64,000 bases of DNA. It comes from Limanda limanda (taxonomy: Eukaryota > Chordata > Actinopteri > Pleuronectiformes > Pleuronectidae). The stretch spans positions 15,764,940 through 15,828,939 of the forward strand of contig NC_083655.1 of assembly GCF_963576545.1 (NCBI RefSeq), given 5' to 3'. Positions 11,401 to 22,443 of this stretch are shown here, one piece after another. Under the pieces are notes generated by a model that had not been told where the DNA came from, did not search any database, and saw only the letters and a program-made list of their open reading frames with translations. Both the position numbers and the translations under genes were made by a program. The number at the start of each line of letters is the position of its first letter. Position 1 is the stretch's first letter.

Positions 11401-14400
11401 AAGCTGGGCTGGACTGCTGTTCGGGAGCCGGTGTCACGCGATGTTTGACAAACACAGCTGCCCTCACTGGCCTGCAGCTGTCCGTAGACTCTTACTTTAC
11501 TGGCTAAACGTACTGCCTGTGTGCATGTGCAGCCATATGCATGCATGTACAGTAAGTGTGCATGTATGTGACTTCCAGTGACTTTGTATTTGCAGTACGG
11601 TCCTTGTGTGTGCGCGGGGGAATCCTGAGGCAGACTGAGTGTTTCTGAGCCACACTGACAGGACACCCCCTCCCTCCAAACAGCAGCTACCAGCTGCACT
11701 GATGGCACTGAGCAGCAGAGCACTGTGGGCCAAAGTCACTGGGTCGATGGAGCTGTGAACACGCGATCTCATGTGTATAAAGACTTTGAGGAAATTACAC
11801 GTCCGAGACTAAAAGTAGAGATGATGGTGATGTTGGCACATGTTTTAACAAACTACTTAAGTTCTGCTTTGTTTTCCCCCACAGACTGACGTGATGCACC
11901 AGAATGTGTTTGACTACATCCACATAGACGACCGTCAGGAGTTTAGACGCCAGCTCCACTGGGCCATGTGTCCTCCGCAGCACCAGGGGACGTCGGCACA
12001 CCAGGACACCCAGCTGGGTGCAGGCACTGGTGGGTAGTTCACTACTAAGGGTGGGGGCAAATTGTGGATGTTTTGGTCACTTTAATTTTCATCGCTTCTT
12101 TTTTAATGTTTTCTGCTGGTTATTTCTGAGCCACATCTGCAGCATATCAACAAAATAACGGTCACATAGAAATCCCTTCACTATGAGGTGTAATGAAGGG
12201 ATTTCATCGAAGCTATATACAGCACTTTCATCTCTAAAATACAATGGTAGAATCAGTTTCATCATCTACAACCTGATATTGTTGGGTTACTTTGGTTATC
12301 CTGTGAAGAGTATATTTGCATTCAATTGTCAGGCCATTGCAGTCTACTGCTTTACAAATTAACGTATTTTTCTCCTCCTCTATTCATCTCTAGGTGAGGA
12401 CTTTGTGGTCAGCAGTCAGTTTAACTCTCTGGAGGCTGGGGGAATTCCTCCTGAGCTCTCCTGCTTCCTCAACAGATGCTTCATTGCTAGAGTCCGATGC
12501 CTCCTGGACAGCACCTCTGGATTCTTGGTGAGTGGTCTGGACCAAACTGAAACCTAAGCTAAACGGTGACTTGAGTTTTCAGTGAGCTAACGTTATTAAA
12601 CATTAATTGGAAAACAATGAAGAAAAAGCTGCTTGCCCTCTGGTAAAAGACCCAGGCCTATAAAAAGGATTATGACCCCTGTGGTGCAGCAAAGCTTCAT
12701 ATTTAATCGGGAATGTGTGGGGTTATTCATAGTTGTGTTGCAAGACATTATAATATAATTGGTTGCCTGGACACAACAGTAGAATAGGGGCACGATTCGT
12801 CCCTCGTGGCTGTGACTAGCGCGGTTTGGAGAACAACAGCGGAAAAGCTTGAGGCCCTGATGACAGAGCAACGAGAATATGGGTTTGGACCATTTGGATA
12901 GGGTGAGCGTAGTTCAATGTCACCAAGTCCACTTTTGTTGCACTCATGCTGGCCGTGCGACAGAAACTCTAGATGGCAATTTCCTGACATATGTAAACTG
13001 GAAGCACTTTGTAGCCAAGCAGTGAGCAAATATCGGTAAGATGTTTTCCTCATCAGTCAACATAATTGCAGCAAACACGCACAAATTGTTGTGTAATGCA
13101 CAGTCCACACCCTGCAAGCAAATAAAAAGACCAAAGGATCTTAATTTCCTGTTAGAAAACTAAGATAAAATACTTTAGATAGAAATGCAGCTGGCCTTGT
13201 GCATAGGATAGGTCAGACGGTCCACCACTTGGTCCAGATCATCAACTTTTATATAAAGATGGACGGCACGTCTCCACTTCCTCCCACTAACCAGGAAAGA
13301 ACCAGAAATGCCTCTAATACTAATGCAGCCGTCTTGCACATTTGGAGCCAGTCTGTGCAGTAGTGATCAGGGATGGAGCTTTGGTAGTGAGGTCCCATCC
13401 ACTAACATGGAGGAGACATGATTTATGACCTATATTGCAGCCAGTCATCAGGTGGAGGCTTTGGCTTCACTTTTGGAGCTTTGACATTAGCTGCTGTCTA
13501 ATCTTAGCCAATGAGCTGTCAAATATGTTGTTTAATCTTGAAACATGGTCCCAAGACCCTTTATATTTTAACTATTCATCACCTCTTCAGTTGCTGTTCA
13601 GTTAGAGAAAACAGATTCCCTGTGTTAATGTGTCTTATAAGCCTGGATCACAGCTGAACAACATTATTCTGAGAGTGATGTCAGAGGAAAATGGCCACCA
13701 TGTGAATATGGTCCATTAAAGAAAAGTTGACACTCTCTTAAATTGAAGACTAGTTTGAATTAAAAGGAAAAAAAGGAATGAAGGAAGATGAAAAGACCAT
13801 TTTAGGAGTGAGAAGCATTGGATGCTTCCAATTCAATAAATTCTTCCCCTCTTCTCTCCCAGACCATGCAGTTCCAGGGTCGACTGAAGTTTCTCCAAGG
13901 GCAGAAAAAGAAGTCGGGCTCTGGGGCCCTTATGCCTCCCCAGCTGGCTCTGTTCTGCATTGGTGTACCACTCCTACTGCCCTCCATCACTGAGATGAAA
14001 ATGAAGAACATGTTAATGCGGGGAAAGATCAAGGGAGGAGGAAGTGGAGGAGGTATCTCGGCACTGGAGCAAGGGTAAGAGGGATACACAAAACAAAACT
14101 GGAGGGATGATGTATATTCACACTTTGTCCCATAGTGTAAAGCCGCTGATTTTGTTGGGATGGGGGTGCTATACTGTCATTAAAGGTCAAGCTTTTTAGC
14201 ACAAACTTGATGTCCCAGGTCATGCTGGTCCAGAGTTGATGTGTTTGATGCATTTTGGCACCGTGTTATGGCCTGTCGAAAATTACATCTATTGGCCTAT
14301 TGGGGGAGCTACAACTAAAGGTCAACATTTTAAACACTGAAAGGCCACTGCTCCTACATCATCAGGTTAAGTTTTGTTGAAGCTTAAAGTTGTGATGCAC

Positions 14401-17400
14401 TCTGTCACCAGTCAGCCCGGAGTTGCTTCGAGAATTCATACATGATGACGTGTTTGCTTTGTGTGCATTGATGTGCATGTAAAATCACGCCTAAACACAA
14501 GCGTTTACCCTGAGATCCAGTCACTAACACAAACATGACGCCTGTCCTTGCCCAGCAGGCTCTGACACCAAACCCAAACGAGCGCTGGACGCCTTACCTG
14601 CGGACAATGAGGAGTAAATACATTTCTGTGCTTCATGCATCATTCAAAAAACTTGACCACAGCTCCAGAGTTGAGCTCTGGTTGGTGGGCAGAGGGTTAC
14701 CACCCCTTCTTTTTCTTCATTATCCAGGGCAACATGGATAATGTCTGTTTATATTTATTTATTTGGCAAAATACCAATTACATTTAAGTAGACAGCAGGT
14801 TGGCTGGTTAGAGGGGAGGCTATCAGGTTTCTTAGGGAAGTCTAAGCCTATACATGGCATCTGCTATTATAAAGACTATTATGGTGGCAATTTCTGCTGT
14901 ATAAAGGGCAGAGTCAACAGGTCTGAAATTTGATTCGGCACCGACAGATGGACTCACATCACACACATGGGATATGAAAATGAGCAAGATAAGGGATAAG
15001 GAAGAGATAAATGACCTATAGCTTAGGAATTAGAATATATTTTCTATAGTGCACTTGTTCAATATTTCAATGTGTGATGTTGAAAAGACAGAAATGAACT
15101 CCCATGAGTCAGGATCACTGGAAAAATATTATTGCTTATTTTCTCCATCTTTGCCGGATAAAATTTGATATGATAGAAGCTCTTTAGATCATTTTTAAAA
15201 TGTTGTTAGTGAGGATACACATACAACAACACAACATACACTACTTTACATAAACTCATGAGCAGTACGACTCCATATTATCTTGTCATTACTATGTTTA
15301 ATGATCCACTTTAATACCTCTGTCTGATTACACTTGACAATGAATGGGACTATGGTGGGAATGTATGATGTGACAAAGCTTTAAGTACCATTACTAATGA
15401 CAACAGGTTAACAAGTCACCCCGTTCAAACAGGAGAGCAAAACTGTCATTCAAACAATTTGTCTCCACCCAGAGGTCAAATTTGAAAAGACCTGTGTGAG
15501 AGAAATATAGGTGTGCAGAGGCTTTAAAGTAAAAGTTGTCTTTATAACCAAAAGCTAGAAATGGCACCTTAAATTATAGTAAAACTAAACAATGTAGCAG
15601 TTTGTAGTGATGAAAATGCAATTGTGAATAGATAACACAGGGGAAGCTTGATTACTACAGCAGAAGGTTCAGATACATTTCAGAAAAAGAAATAATTTGA
15701 GGTTGATCTTTCTCTTGCTAACAAAATATGAAATATTCTGCATTTTTCAGTGAAAGTCAAATTATTTAATTCAAGCCAAATAGGGGAGAACGAACACATA
15801 TTTTTTATATGTATATTTTGCGTATATAACAATGTCTAGTTTCTTCTTTAATCATCGGGTGTTAGTCTTATAAAAAGCTTCCACTTACATATGAATCAGT
15901 CTGATTGGAACATTTCATTTGTAATTTGATCAATAAATCATTATGTCAGTGCAGTTTTATCGTGACGCTCACACTGCAACAGCTTCAATGGGGGGAGTTG
16001 ATGTTTACAGTTTAAAAAGATTGTTGCACAGGCTAAAACATATTTCCTGCTGCAGTGTTTTAAGAAAACAGAAAGATCAGTCAGGAGATCCATTGATCTG
16101 ATGTTGACTCTGTTCTCATGAAAGATGAGACAGACCCTGGAAAAGATGAGTCACTTTTGGAACAAATATTTCCTGAATTGAAGTGAACCAAACCGAGATA
16201 TTTATGCTTTGAGTCATTCATCAATCAGTAGAAAAAGGAGGAATTTTCTAAGAAACTGCCTTTACTTGAATGTGGTCAAAGACAAGGAAATATTTTTAGA
16301 TTTGTCCACAGGATCTGTGACTAATCATTTCATTCTCTTTTTTTCGACCCCTCTCTCCTACCCACCCCTCTTTTCATGCTGTCCCTCATCACAGAGAGCG
16401 AGGGGAACACCTCCGCAGACACTCCTTCAGTGGCGGGATGGGCGACATTGCGGACCCTCTGCTCCTCTCGTGTCCCACTCCTGGTGGCACCCAGCGAGGT
16501 CACCACACTCCCTGGACCCCGCTCTCCAAAGACAACGTCAAGTACCGCCCTGATGGCTACTACAACCAGGAGGAGCCCCTCAACTACTGCAAGTCCTCCA
16601 TGGTGTCCCACAAAGGTCTCAGCCCGGGCCTGGGTGCCGGCTGGCCCCTGCGGTCAAACTCCGGCCCCATCAGAGCGGGCCAGGGCGTTGGCTACGGCCC
16701 TTCTAACCGCATGAACAAAGCCGGTCAGTATGGGAAGCCATACCGTCTTTCCCCGAGTTTCCACAGCAACAGAGGTGGCGAGGTTTTTGTGTCCAAGCTC
16801 TATGGTAACATCCAGATTCCCACAGACCCAGATGCTTACTGCGTGGACCTGGTGAAGAGTGAAAATGGCTACGGAGAATGCTACGACGGCCATCTGATGC
16901 CAGAGATGCCCCCCATCAAGGTGGAGCACGACTCTGACTCTGAAAATGGCTGCGACGCCTACGGCCGACCCTGGGCCTGCCGCGACCCAGATGCCATAGA
17001 TCGTCGCTACGGTAACGGGATGTACGACCAGAGCTCTGGCCTGCCACTCAAATCAGAGGCCGATTATTATGATCCACAGTTCTCGCCCTGTCAGCGAGGG
17101 AAGGCAGGAATCAGCCCGCCCTACAATAACGGCAACTATCACAGCTATGCAGTCAACAACGGCGGGAATAACAACGCACGTCTGCTGAAGTGCGACAAAG
17201 ACTTGGAGAGCAACAATGAAAACAACCAGTTTAGTCCTCAGAGACTCTCTCATTCAGGGTCTCTTTGCAGCAACCAGTCCATCAACCTCATGGACTCGCA
17301 CGTCTACCCGCTGGACCCTCACAAGGCCTACATGCACCAAGACTACAACAAGCACGGCTCCTACGAGTTCAAAGGTCACGGCCTGATCCACTCCATCAAG

Positions 17401-17538
17401 CGGGAGCCCATGGATTCCCCGCCGTGGTCTGAAGGCCATGACATGAACCAGTCCATGATGGTCGGTCCAAGGAACGTTATGCCATGTGTGATGAGCGCAG
17501 GGCACCATAAGTCCAGTCCTTACATATACATGCCGTAA
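3707..17538 (+). CDS. ahrr: Aryl hydrocarbon receptor repressor (AHRR), six 3' coding exons; 5' end outside window
   Basis: Joined exons 3707-3822, 9297-9386, 11885-12029, 12394-12527, 13863-14074 and 16395-17538 give about 613 residues in one frame, all with GT-AG junctions. AHRR is a nuclear bHLH-PAS protein that competes with AHR for ARNT and represses xenobiotic-response genes. Seen: PAS-A segments [18 protein letters not shown] and [15 protein letters not shown]; no PAS-B follows, as is usual for AHRR; the long last exon carries three psi-K-x-E sites (IKVE, LKSE, IKRE) and ends SPYIYMP. The order and spacing match vertebrate AHRR rather than AHR, which has PAS-B and a Q-rich transactivation domain. 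The bHLH exons were not found in 1-3706 and must lie upstream. Teleosts can carry ahrra and ahrrb; which one this is was not resolved. Confidence 0.93.
4089..4095 (+). promoter_or_regulatory. AHR-response core
   Basis: TTGCGTG followed by ACA, a single intronic core. Function is inferred from the motif only. Confidence 0.3.
4732..4742 (+). promoter_or_regulatory. AHR-response core overlapping an AP-1 site
   Basis: The sequence TTGCGTGACTCA joins an XRE core to TGACTCA, the AP-1 consensus, sharing the TG. The motif is seen; dual use is inferred. Confidence 0.35.
6205..6240 (+). repeat. (GCCCCC)6 hexanucleotide array
   Basis: Six perfect GCCCCC units, preceded by similar imperfect CCCGCCCT units. 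The complementary strand is (GGGGGC)6, which can form G-quadruplexes. It lies in an ahrr intron. Confidence 0.95.
7134..7242 (+). repeat. (TG)n microsatellite
   Basis: About 109 bp of TG dinucleotides with one TTTG interruption. Confidence 0.97.
7244..7731 (+). repeat. Pair of TTAGG-rich microsatellite-flanking elements
   Basis: Two units (about 7270-7440 and 7500-7731) each contain a run of degenerate TTAGGG-like words (ATGTTAGGGTTAAG; GGGGTTAGGGTTAGAG) and sit against TG tracts. The same framework with TTTAGGACCTTTTC and GTCCTAATAAGG recurs at 25625-25815, so this is an interspersed family. Confidence 0.65.
7732..7811 (+). repeat. (GT)n microsatellite
   Basis: About 80 bp of uninterrupted GT. 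Confidence 0.97.
8365..8437 (+). repeat. (CA)n microsatellite
   Basis: CA dinucleotides with CT, TA and AA interruptions in the second half. Confidence 0.95.
9297..9386 (+). CDS. ahrr: ahrr exon: start of PAS-A
   Basis: 90 nt, exactly 30 codons, the same size as the corresponding human segment. It encodes [20 protein letters not shown] and continues to VDYLGFHQ. The acceptor lies at the end of a TG-rich tract and the donor is GTAAGT. Confidence 0.95.
9571..9690 (+). repeat. Degenerate teleost interspersed repeat
   Basis: Blocks AATTAGTTTGACATTTTGG, TCGCTGAGAGCTAGATA and GGTTAGCTTAACTCAGCATA follow the order of a repeat common in teleost introns. The family is not assigned. Confidence 0.5.
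11192..11766 (+). promoter_or_regulatory. Second cluster of AHR-response cores upstream of PAS-A exon
   Basis: Cores lie at 11192-11198 (TCGCGTG, + strand), 11435-11441 and 11760-11766 (both CACGCGA, i.e. TCGCGTG on the - strand). They sit in a stretch with more CpG than the surrounding intron, ending about 120 bp before the exon at 11885. Confidence 0.4.
11885..12029 (+). CDS. ahrr: ahrr exon: PAS-A middle
   Basis: 145 nt following a CCCCCACAG acceptor. It encodes [20 protein letters not shown] and [12 protein letters not shown], the core of AHR/AHRR PAS-A. It ends in phase 1 at a GTGGGT donor. Confidence 0.95.
12394..12527 (+). CDS. ahrr: ahrr exon: PAS-A end
   Basis: 134 nt encoding a segment ending [18 protein letters not shown], nearly identical in order to AHRR. 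The junctions (TCTAG / GTGAGT) keep the frame. Confidence 0.95.
12528..13862 (+). other. ahrr: ahrr intron
   Basis: 1.3 kb between two PAS-A exons. I see no coding or repeat structure in it. Confidence 0.7.
13863..14074 (+). CDS. ahrr: ahrr exon: PAS-A to repression-region junction
   Basis: 212 nt encoding [20 protein letters not shown], then a hydrophobic [14 protein letters not shown] segment and a glycine-rich end. The KFL-GQKKK and LLPS-EMKM pattern is AHRR-specific compared with AHR. Confidence 0.95.
14075..16394 (+). other. ahrr: ahrr intron before last coding exon
   Basis: 2.3 kb, AT-rich, with no coding signal. It contains a perfect 9 bp inverted repeat at 14718-14743. Confidence 0.7.
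16395..17538 (+). CDS. ahrr: ahrr last coding exon, C-terminal repression region
   Basis: 1144 nt giving 380 residues and a TAA stop. The acceptor is CATCACAG; the first base completes a glycine codon. The region is Ser/Asn/Gly/Tyr-rich and low in predicted structure. SUMO-type sites lie at IKVE (codons from 16915), LKSE (17047) and IKRE (17395). Their local contexts ([30 protein letters not shown]) align with the three SUMOylated lysine contexts described for human AHRR. Confidence 0.95.
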
Positions 17539-20325
17539 GAGTGAATGGAGGGTGACCCATGCATACACCCAAGACAGACACGCACAGACACAAACGCACA
17601 CGCACACGCACACACACACACACACTCACACAAACACAAACAATCAGTGTGCGTTATAGTACTTTGTATTATTGTTGTTTTCATACACATGCACCAGCAG
17701 TACAAAAGGACAGTCTTTGGTTTTGAGGATTCCCAGGATGTCATGTACTTCTTCAGTTTGATGAAGAGGTCAGAAACAAGGCTCAGGTTTCTAGTGTTAG
17801 TGTCGTGACAATCAGAAGTAAAAAAAAAAATAAATGAATCCAGTGTATGGATAGATGCTTTTTTGTTTTTAAAGAATACATTTTGTAGTTGGTTCCAAGC
17901 ACTTTTGGAGTTAATGACAATGAGACAGATTATGTCTGAAAACACCATTTTATCTTTTTGTTTTATGCGTTGTGCACACCTGGCTTTTGTGGGAGGAAGA
18001 AACATTTTTTGCTGTAAAAATACTTTTTTTAAACTTTGTACACAGGCGATGATTTAACACCTGCCACTGGGCTTATGCAAGAGACAAGGCTGATCATGAG
18101 AACTCACATAGGAGTCAGTTCTAACAACGTGAAGCATCATCTGCATTGAAGATTTAAAGGAGCTTACTGTTGGTTTTGCATGTTCTAGTGCTTTGACTAT
18201 ACATCACCTTCTTTCAGCATTATGGCCAGAAACAACTTGTTTCTATGCATTTTACTAATTTTTGTTTTCAACATGCAAATACTTGAAACTTACTTGAAAT
18301 CCACTGCAGTAAAATTTTTATTTTCTAAATAATAGCATCAGCAAAATTCTGCTAATATACAAACAAAGACAGTCCCCTTATGAGACTGCATTTACATTAT
18401 TGGATCTCACATAATTTACATAAAAAAATTCCGGAAACATCCATGAATTGTTCTGTGAGAAATCAAGTAAAATGATGCATAACGCCCTATCTCGCAATCA
18501 AACAAACGTTGACGAACACATAAACTCATTGACGGAGGTACCAATATATTTGCATCTAGGGTCTGTTAACACCATCCATCAGATTATGGAGAGTCTGCTG
18601 AAATGCATTTTTTTTAATGCATGACAACCAAATTCATATTTTATATTTAATAACTGTTAGTGTTCTGAACCCGATTTTCCAAGAGCATACTTTACAGAAC
18701 ATTGCTTTTATCCGAGAATCCTTGAATGCACTATCAAAGGTAGTTTTGAAACGGTTTGCAGCAGAATCCTCGACAGTGACGTTAAGTGCAGTATATGCAA
18801 TTTATAGTTTGTGGACCAAAACATAGAAAAATATTGGAGTGGCCAAAGTAGTTACAACCTAAATAAACACGTAATGGCAGCAGGGGGGCACAGTGAGTGT
18901 CCCGCTGAAGTGCTGTAGAGCAAGGCACTGAAATTCCCATAGGTAACCAACCGCTGTGTACTTGCTCCATGGCCCTGATCTCCTTGTGGAAGTTATTTTA
19001 CGACAAAACTGATTTAAAGTCAGTCGCATTTAACATTAAACATCAGTAAACTGACTTGAAACGAGAGAGCAAATTAGATCACGCTATAATTGACCTTTAA
19101 ATCCAACTTGGACCCAAGAAAATCTTCTGCACCAGTTCATTGACTTCATTAAATATCAGTTGAAGGTTTGTTTGCACAAGTGTTAGACTGAATTGAAGGA
19201 AAAGAGTCTGTCGTTATAAGGTTCGAATTTCTTTCAATGCACACAATATTTCATTTCTTCATCATTTTTTAAACTCCGGTTGAATGTACAAAATAACATT
19301 AATTTATGTCATTTTTATGTCACATGCTAACGTTGTACAGTGTGGAGCTGCATCTCGTCCCTGTACAAGCTGTCTCACTGCAGATGTGACATGTTTTCCT
19401 TTGAGATGAATATACACAGACGTCGTCTTCACAATCAGTGTTTTTTGCACAAATTAAATGAAAAGCACCAAATTGATTCAGTGTTGAGAGTCTCGCTCCT
19501 GTGACGCTACTGTAGTGGTTTCTAAATTGCACTACCCGTTCAGCTGAAGGTCAAGCCGATCCAGACAGGTTTTTGAGTCAACGCACACAGTAATACATGG
19601 TGTCACTGATTTGAATTTGTATTTTTTTTCTCTTTGTGTGTGTTCTTTTCAGTAAGTGTTTGATGATTCGTATTTATTGTAAGAGGCAGATGTGTATAAT
19701 TTTAAAAAGAAACTACAGTTTTGAAGACTTTTTCTGTTTCATTAAGGTAATTGAATATGGCTTTTGTTTCTCGCCCTCTTTTTGATAATTGTTAAAAAAA
19801 CGTCTCATGGAGGAGGTAGCTGCAAGGTAGCGAACACAGTGTACATATGCAGTGTCTTCCAGTGTTTCTATGTGTTTTTGCAAATGGGACTTATCTATTA
19901 AAATACTTTTTCTTTGTATTGAAAATCTGGGTGAAGTGTTTTTCTTTTGCCATTAATCACACGAGTGAAGTGCCCGTTTTAAACCTCCCTGTTTGGAAAG
20001 GTCTGCTCTCTTGGCCTGTGGTAATGCTCCTCAAACAATACTGTCACTTTTTATTGTTTGTGTGCTGGATGTTGTGTGCAAAGCTGTTTTTTAAACAGTC
20101 TAGGGTGCAGAGTGAAGTTAAAAACTTTGTGTTTGTTAATCTGCAGTGAGAGTTTTTAGTAAATGTTTTTCATAAAATGAAATGTGTGGTTTAAACTTAA
20201 TTTTGAATGATTTACTTAACTGCTGTTATTATTCCATGCATGACATGTTGGCCATTTCAGAGGTCAACGGAATCTTCAGACCCAAGTTCACAACTTTTCA
20301 AAATAAAAGCTCTGCAATTCAGCTT
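17539..20325 (+). other. ahrr: Probable ahrr 3' UTR
   Basis: Non-coding, AT-rich sequence directly after the ahrr stop. It starts with a CA-repeat. Possible polyadenylation signals AATAAA occur at 17829-17834 and 20302-20307; the second is followed by a normal drop into intergenic sequence. 18836-18970 resembles a degenerate interspersed repeat. The true 3' end needs RNA data. Confidence 0.5.
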
Positions 20326-22353
20326 GATGTGTAGATTTACAGCAATGAAATCAGTATAGTGATTTTACTTAATAGAAAAATTGCTGTGGCAGAAATCAGA
20401 ACCCAGGACATCTGTGAATGTCTGTGTCTTAGTGTGATATGGTCAAACAAAAATAATCAAAATGATATGACGGCGACTGTGACCATCGGTTTGACCAAGT
20501 TGTCGACCACTGCTGTAGTTTATGAGTGGATGTAGAAGAAGACATGTTTAACTCTGTCCACAGGCAGTGTGAAGTGTGAAGCCGATATCATGAACCAATA
20601 CAAGATATACGTTACACATACACACCAAGCGGCAGAGTAGCTTTGTGAAATGAGTATGTAAATGATGATATGCAAAGCGAGTAACATGTGAACATGTTCT
20701 GGACTATTGTAAAAAACATAAGTGAACAGATTACTGATGATGAGTTACTTAGAGCATTAATATTACTCAGCTGTTAAAGCATTTATATTAATGATTTAGA
20801 ATGTGTAATAAATGTGAGAGCATCATGTAAGATACAGAACAGGGACCACCTGACTGAAGCAGATATGCTGATTGGATACACAACTGGAGACGGATTAAAC
20901 ATGAGCATCATAGAGATTCAATAATTTCCCTCTCTCGTAAAGTGAGAAATGGCCAAATTATTTAGTTCACTCAACGTCCTTGTCTCTTTAGTAGCTTCTG
21001 CATTTTTCACGTACAGCAAATGTGGTCTCATCCTTCAGATTTGTGTCTCTATTAATAATTAATAACTCAGCAGAACAGGATACAGAGTATCTCTGGCCAC
21101 ATTGCCTGTATGATTAATGTGCTGTAAAGTTGGCGTGACAGCTCCTTCACACGATCTGGGGAAACTTAACACTTCATCTCTCGCCGCTGTCTGGGACAAG
21201 GGCTCGAGCCAGGGGACGGCCGGCCCCCACAGAGACATGGAGGTAGGGGGCAGAGAGAGAAAGAGATCTAACCCCTAAAAGCTACCTACGGTCCGCGGGA
21301 TTCTCAGGAGAGCTGGAGCCGGGATATATTTATCCATTGTTCCTCTTCTCCTTAAACAGGTTATTTCTAAATGGTACAGCTTGGGTGTTAAATATCTATG
21401 TTACAAGGCAGCCTTTATTGAAGAGATTATAATAAATGATATATATGGACTACACGCTCACGGTTCATAACTATCACTTTACAGTAATAATAATAAATTG
21501 TTTGTTTAATACTTATTGCATTGACCCACGGTCCCTGTTTTTGACACGTATGTTGTACAGTGCACAGTAGCAGGCCCTCGTTGTGATTATAGGTCCGCTC
21601 ACATAACCTGAATGTTAATTCTGAGTGGCTAGAGTCAAACCTATAAATAAATACGTATTGATGATAATTATATACATTTACTATAAAAATAATTATTTTC
21701 CAATATCTATGTAAAAATATATTAAAACAAAACTCCAAGGTTCATGGTTTAGGAGACATATAAACAACAAGTCCAGTGATGTAGATAACAAACGAGAAAC
21801 AAGTGCACCCCTGTAAAATGGAAACCATGATTTAACATAATTGGTGATACGTATTTATACTCCACACTAATAAAAAAACAACCATTAATCACATACATGA
21901 AATAGAATATTCTTCATTAGGAGTATTATTAGGCCCACTCTGTGTTTAAAAGCTACCGAGTGTAACATTGAGATTTTTTTCTGGCCCTCCTTGATCAGGT
22001 AAACACACCAGGAAGTGAGCAGAACTTTTTCAGCTTGTGCTCCTTATGCCGTTTTCACAGGAGTGGAGAGGTCATTAGAGTGATTAGTCCTGGGTTGGGC
22101 CTGACACCAGAGCTCAGGACCAGTGACTTCTCGTGTCACCAGTATCCTCCTGATGAAGCAAGACTTGGTGGCACAGAAACAGAACTGAAATTTTGTAAAA
22201 TTTGACCTGCAGGTAAATGGTTTGTTCTGCTGTGAGGGAACAAGCCTCTCCACTGATTCTTCAGCTATCGTCAGAGTGCAGCTTACAGGGAATTAAAGGA
22301 TACACCTGATCAGTAGAAGGATTTTCCTGATTCGGATGAACCTCTGTGTGTGC

Positions 22354-22358
<5 letters not shown>

Positions 22359-22440
<82 letters not shown>
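22359..22440 (+). repeat. (GT)n microsatellite
   Basis: About 82 bp of GT repeat. Confidence 0.97.

Positions 22441-22443
<3 letters not shown>

Larger units (their letters stand above)
9387..11884 (+). other. ahrr: ahrr intron
   Basis: Contains a teleost interspersed repeat (9571-9690), a G run at 9982-9992, and a CpG-richer stretch at 11.0-11.8 kb with three AHR-response cores. No coding signal was seen. Confidence 0.7.

Noticed and set aside
11304..11723. 139 aa - strand ORF in an ahrr intron
   Set aside because: Low-complexity, no family resemblance, no splice or promoter context. More likely a chance frame in a GC-richer patch.
17520..18005. 161 aa - strand ORF opposite the ahrr stop
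   Set aside because: Antisense to the ahrr end and 3' UTR, built partly from a CA repeat; no homology recognised.
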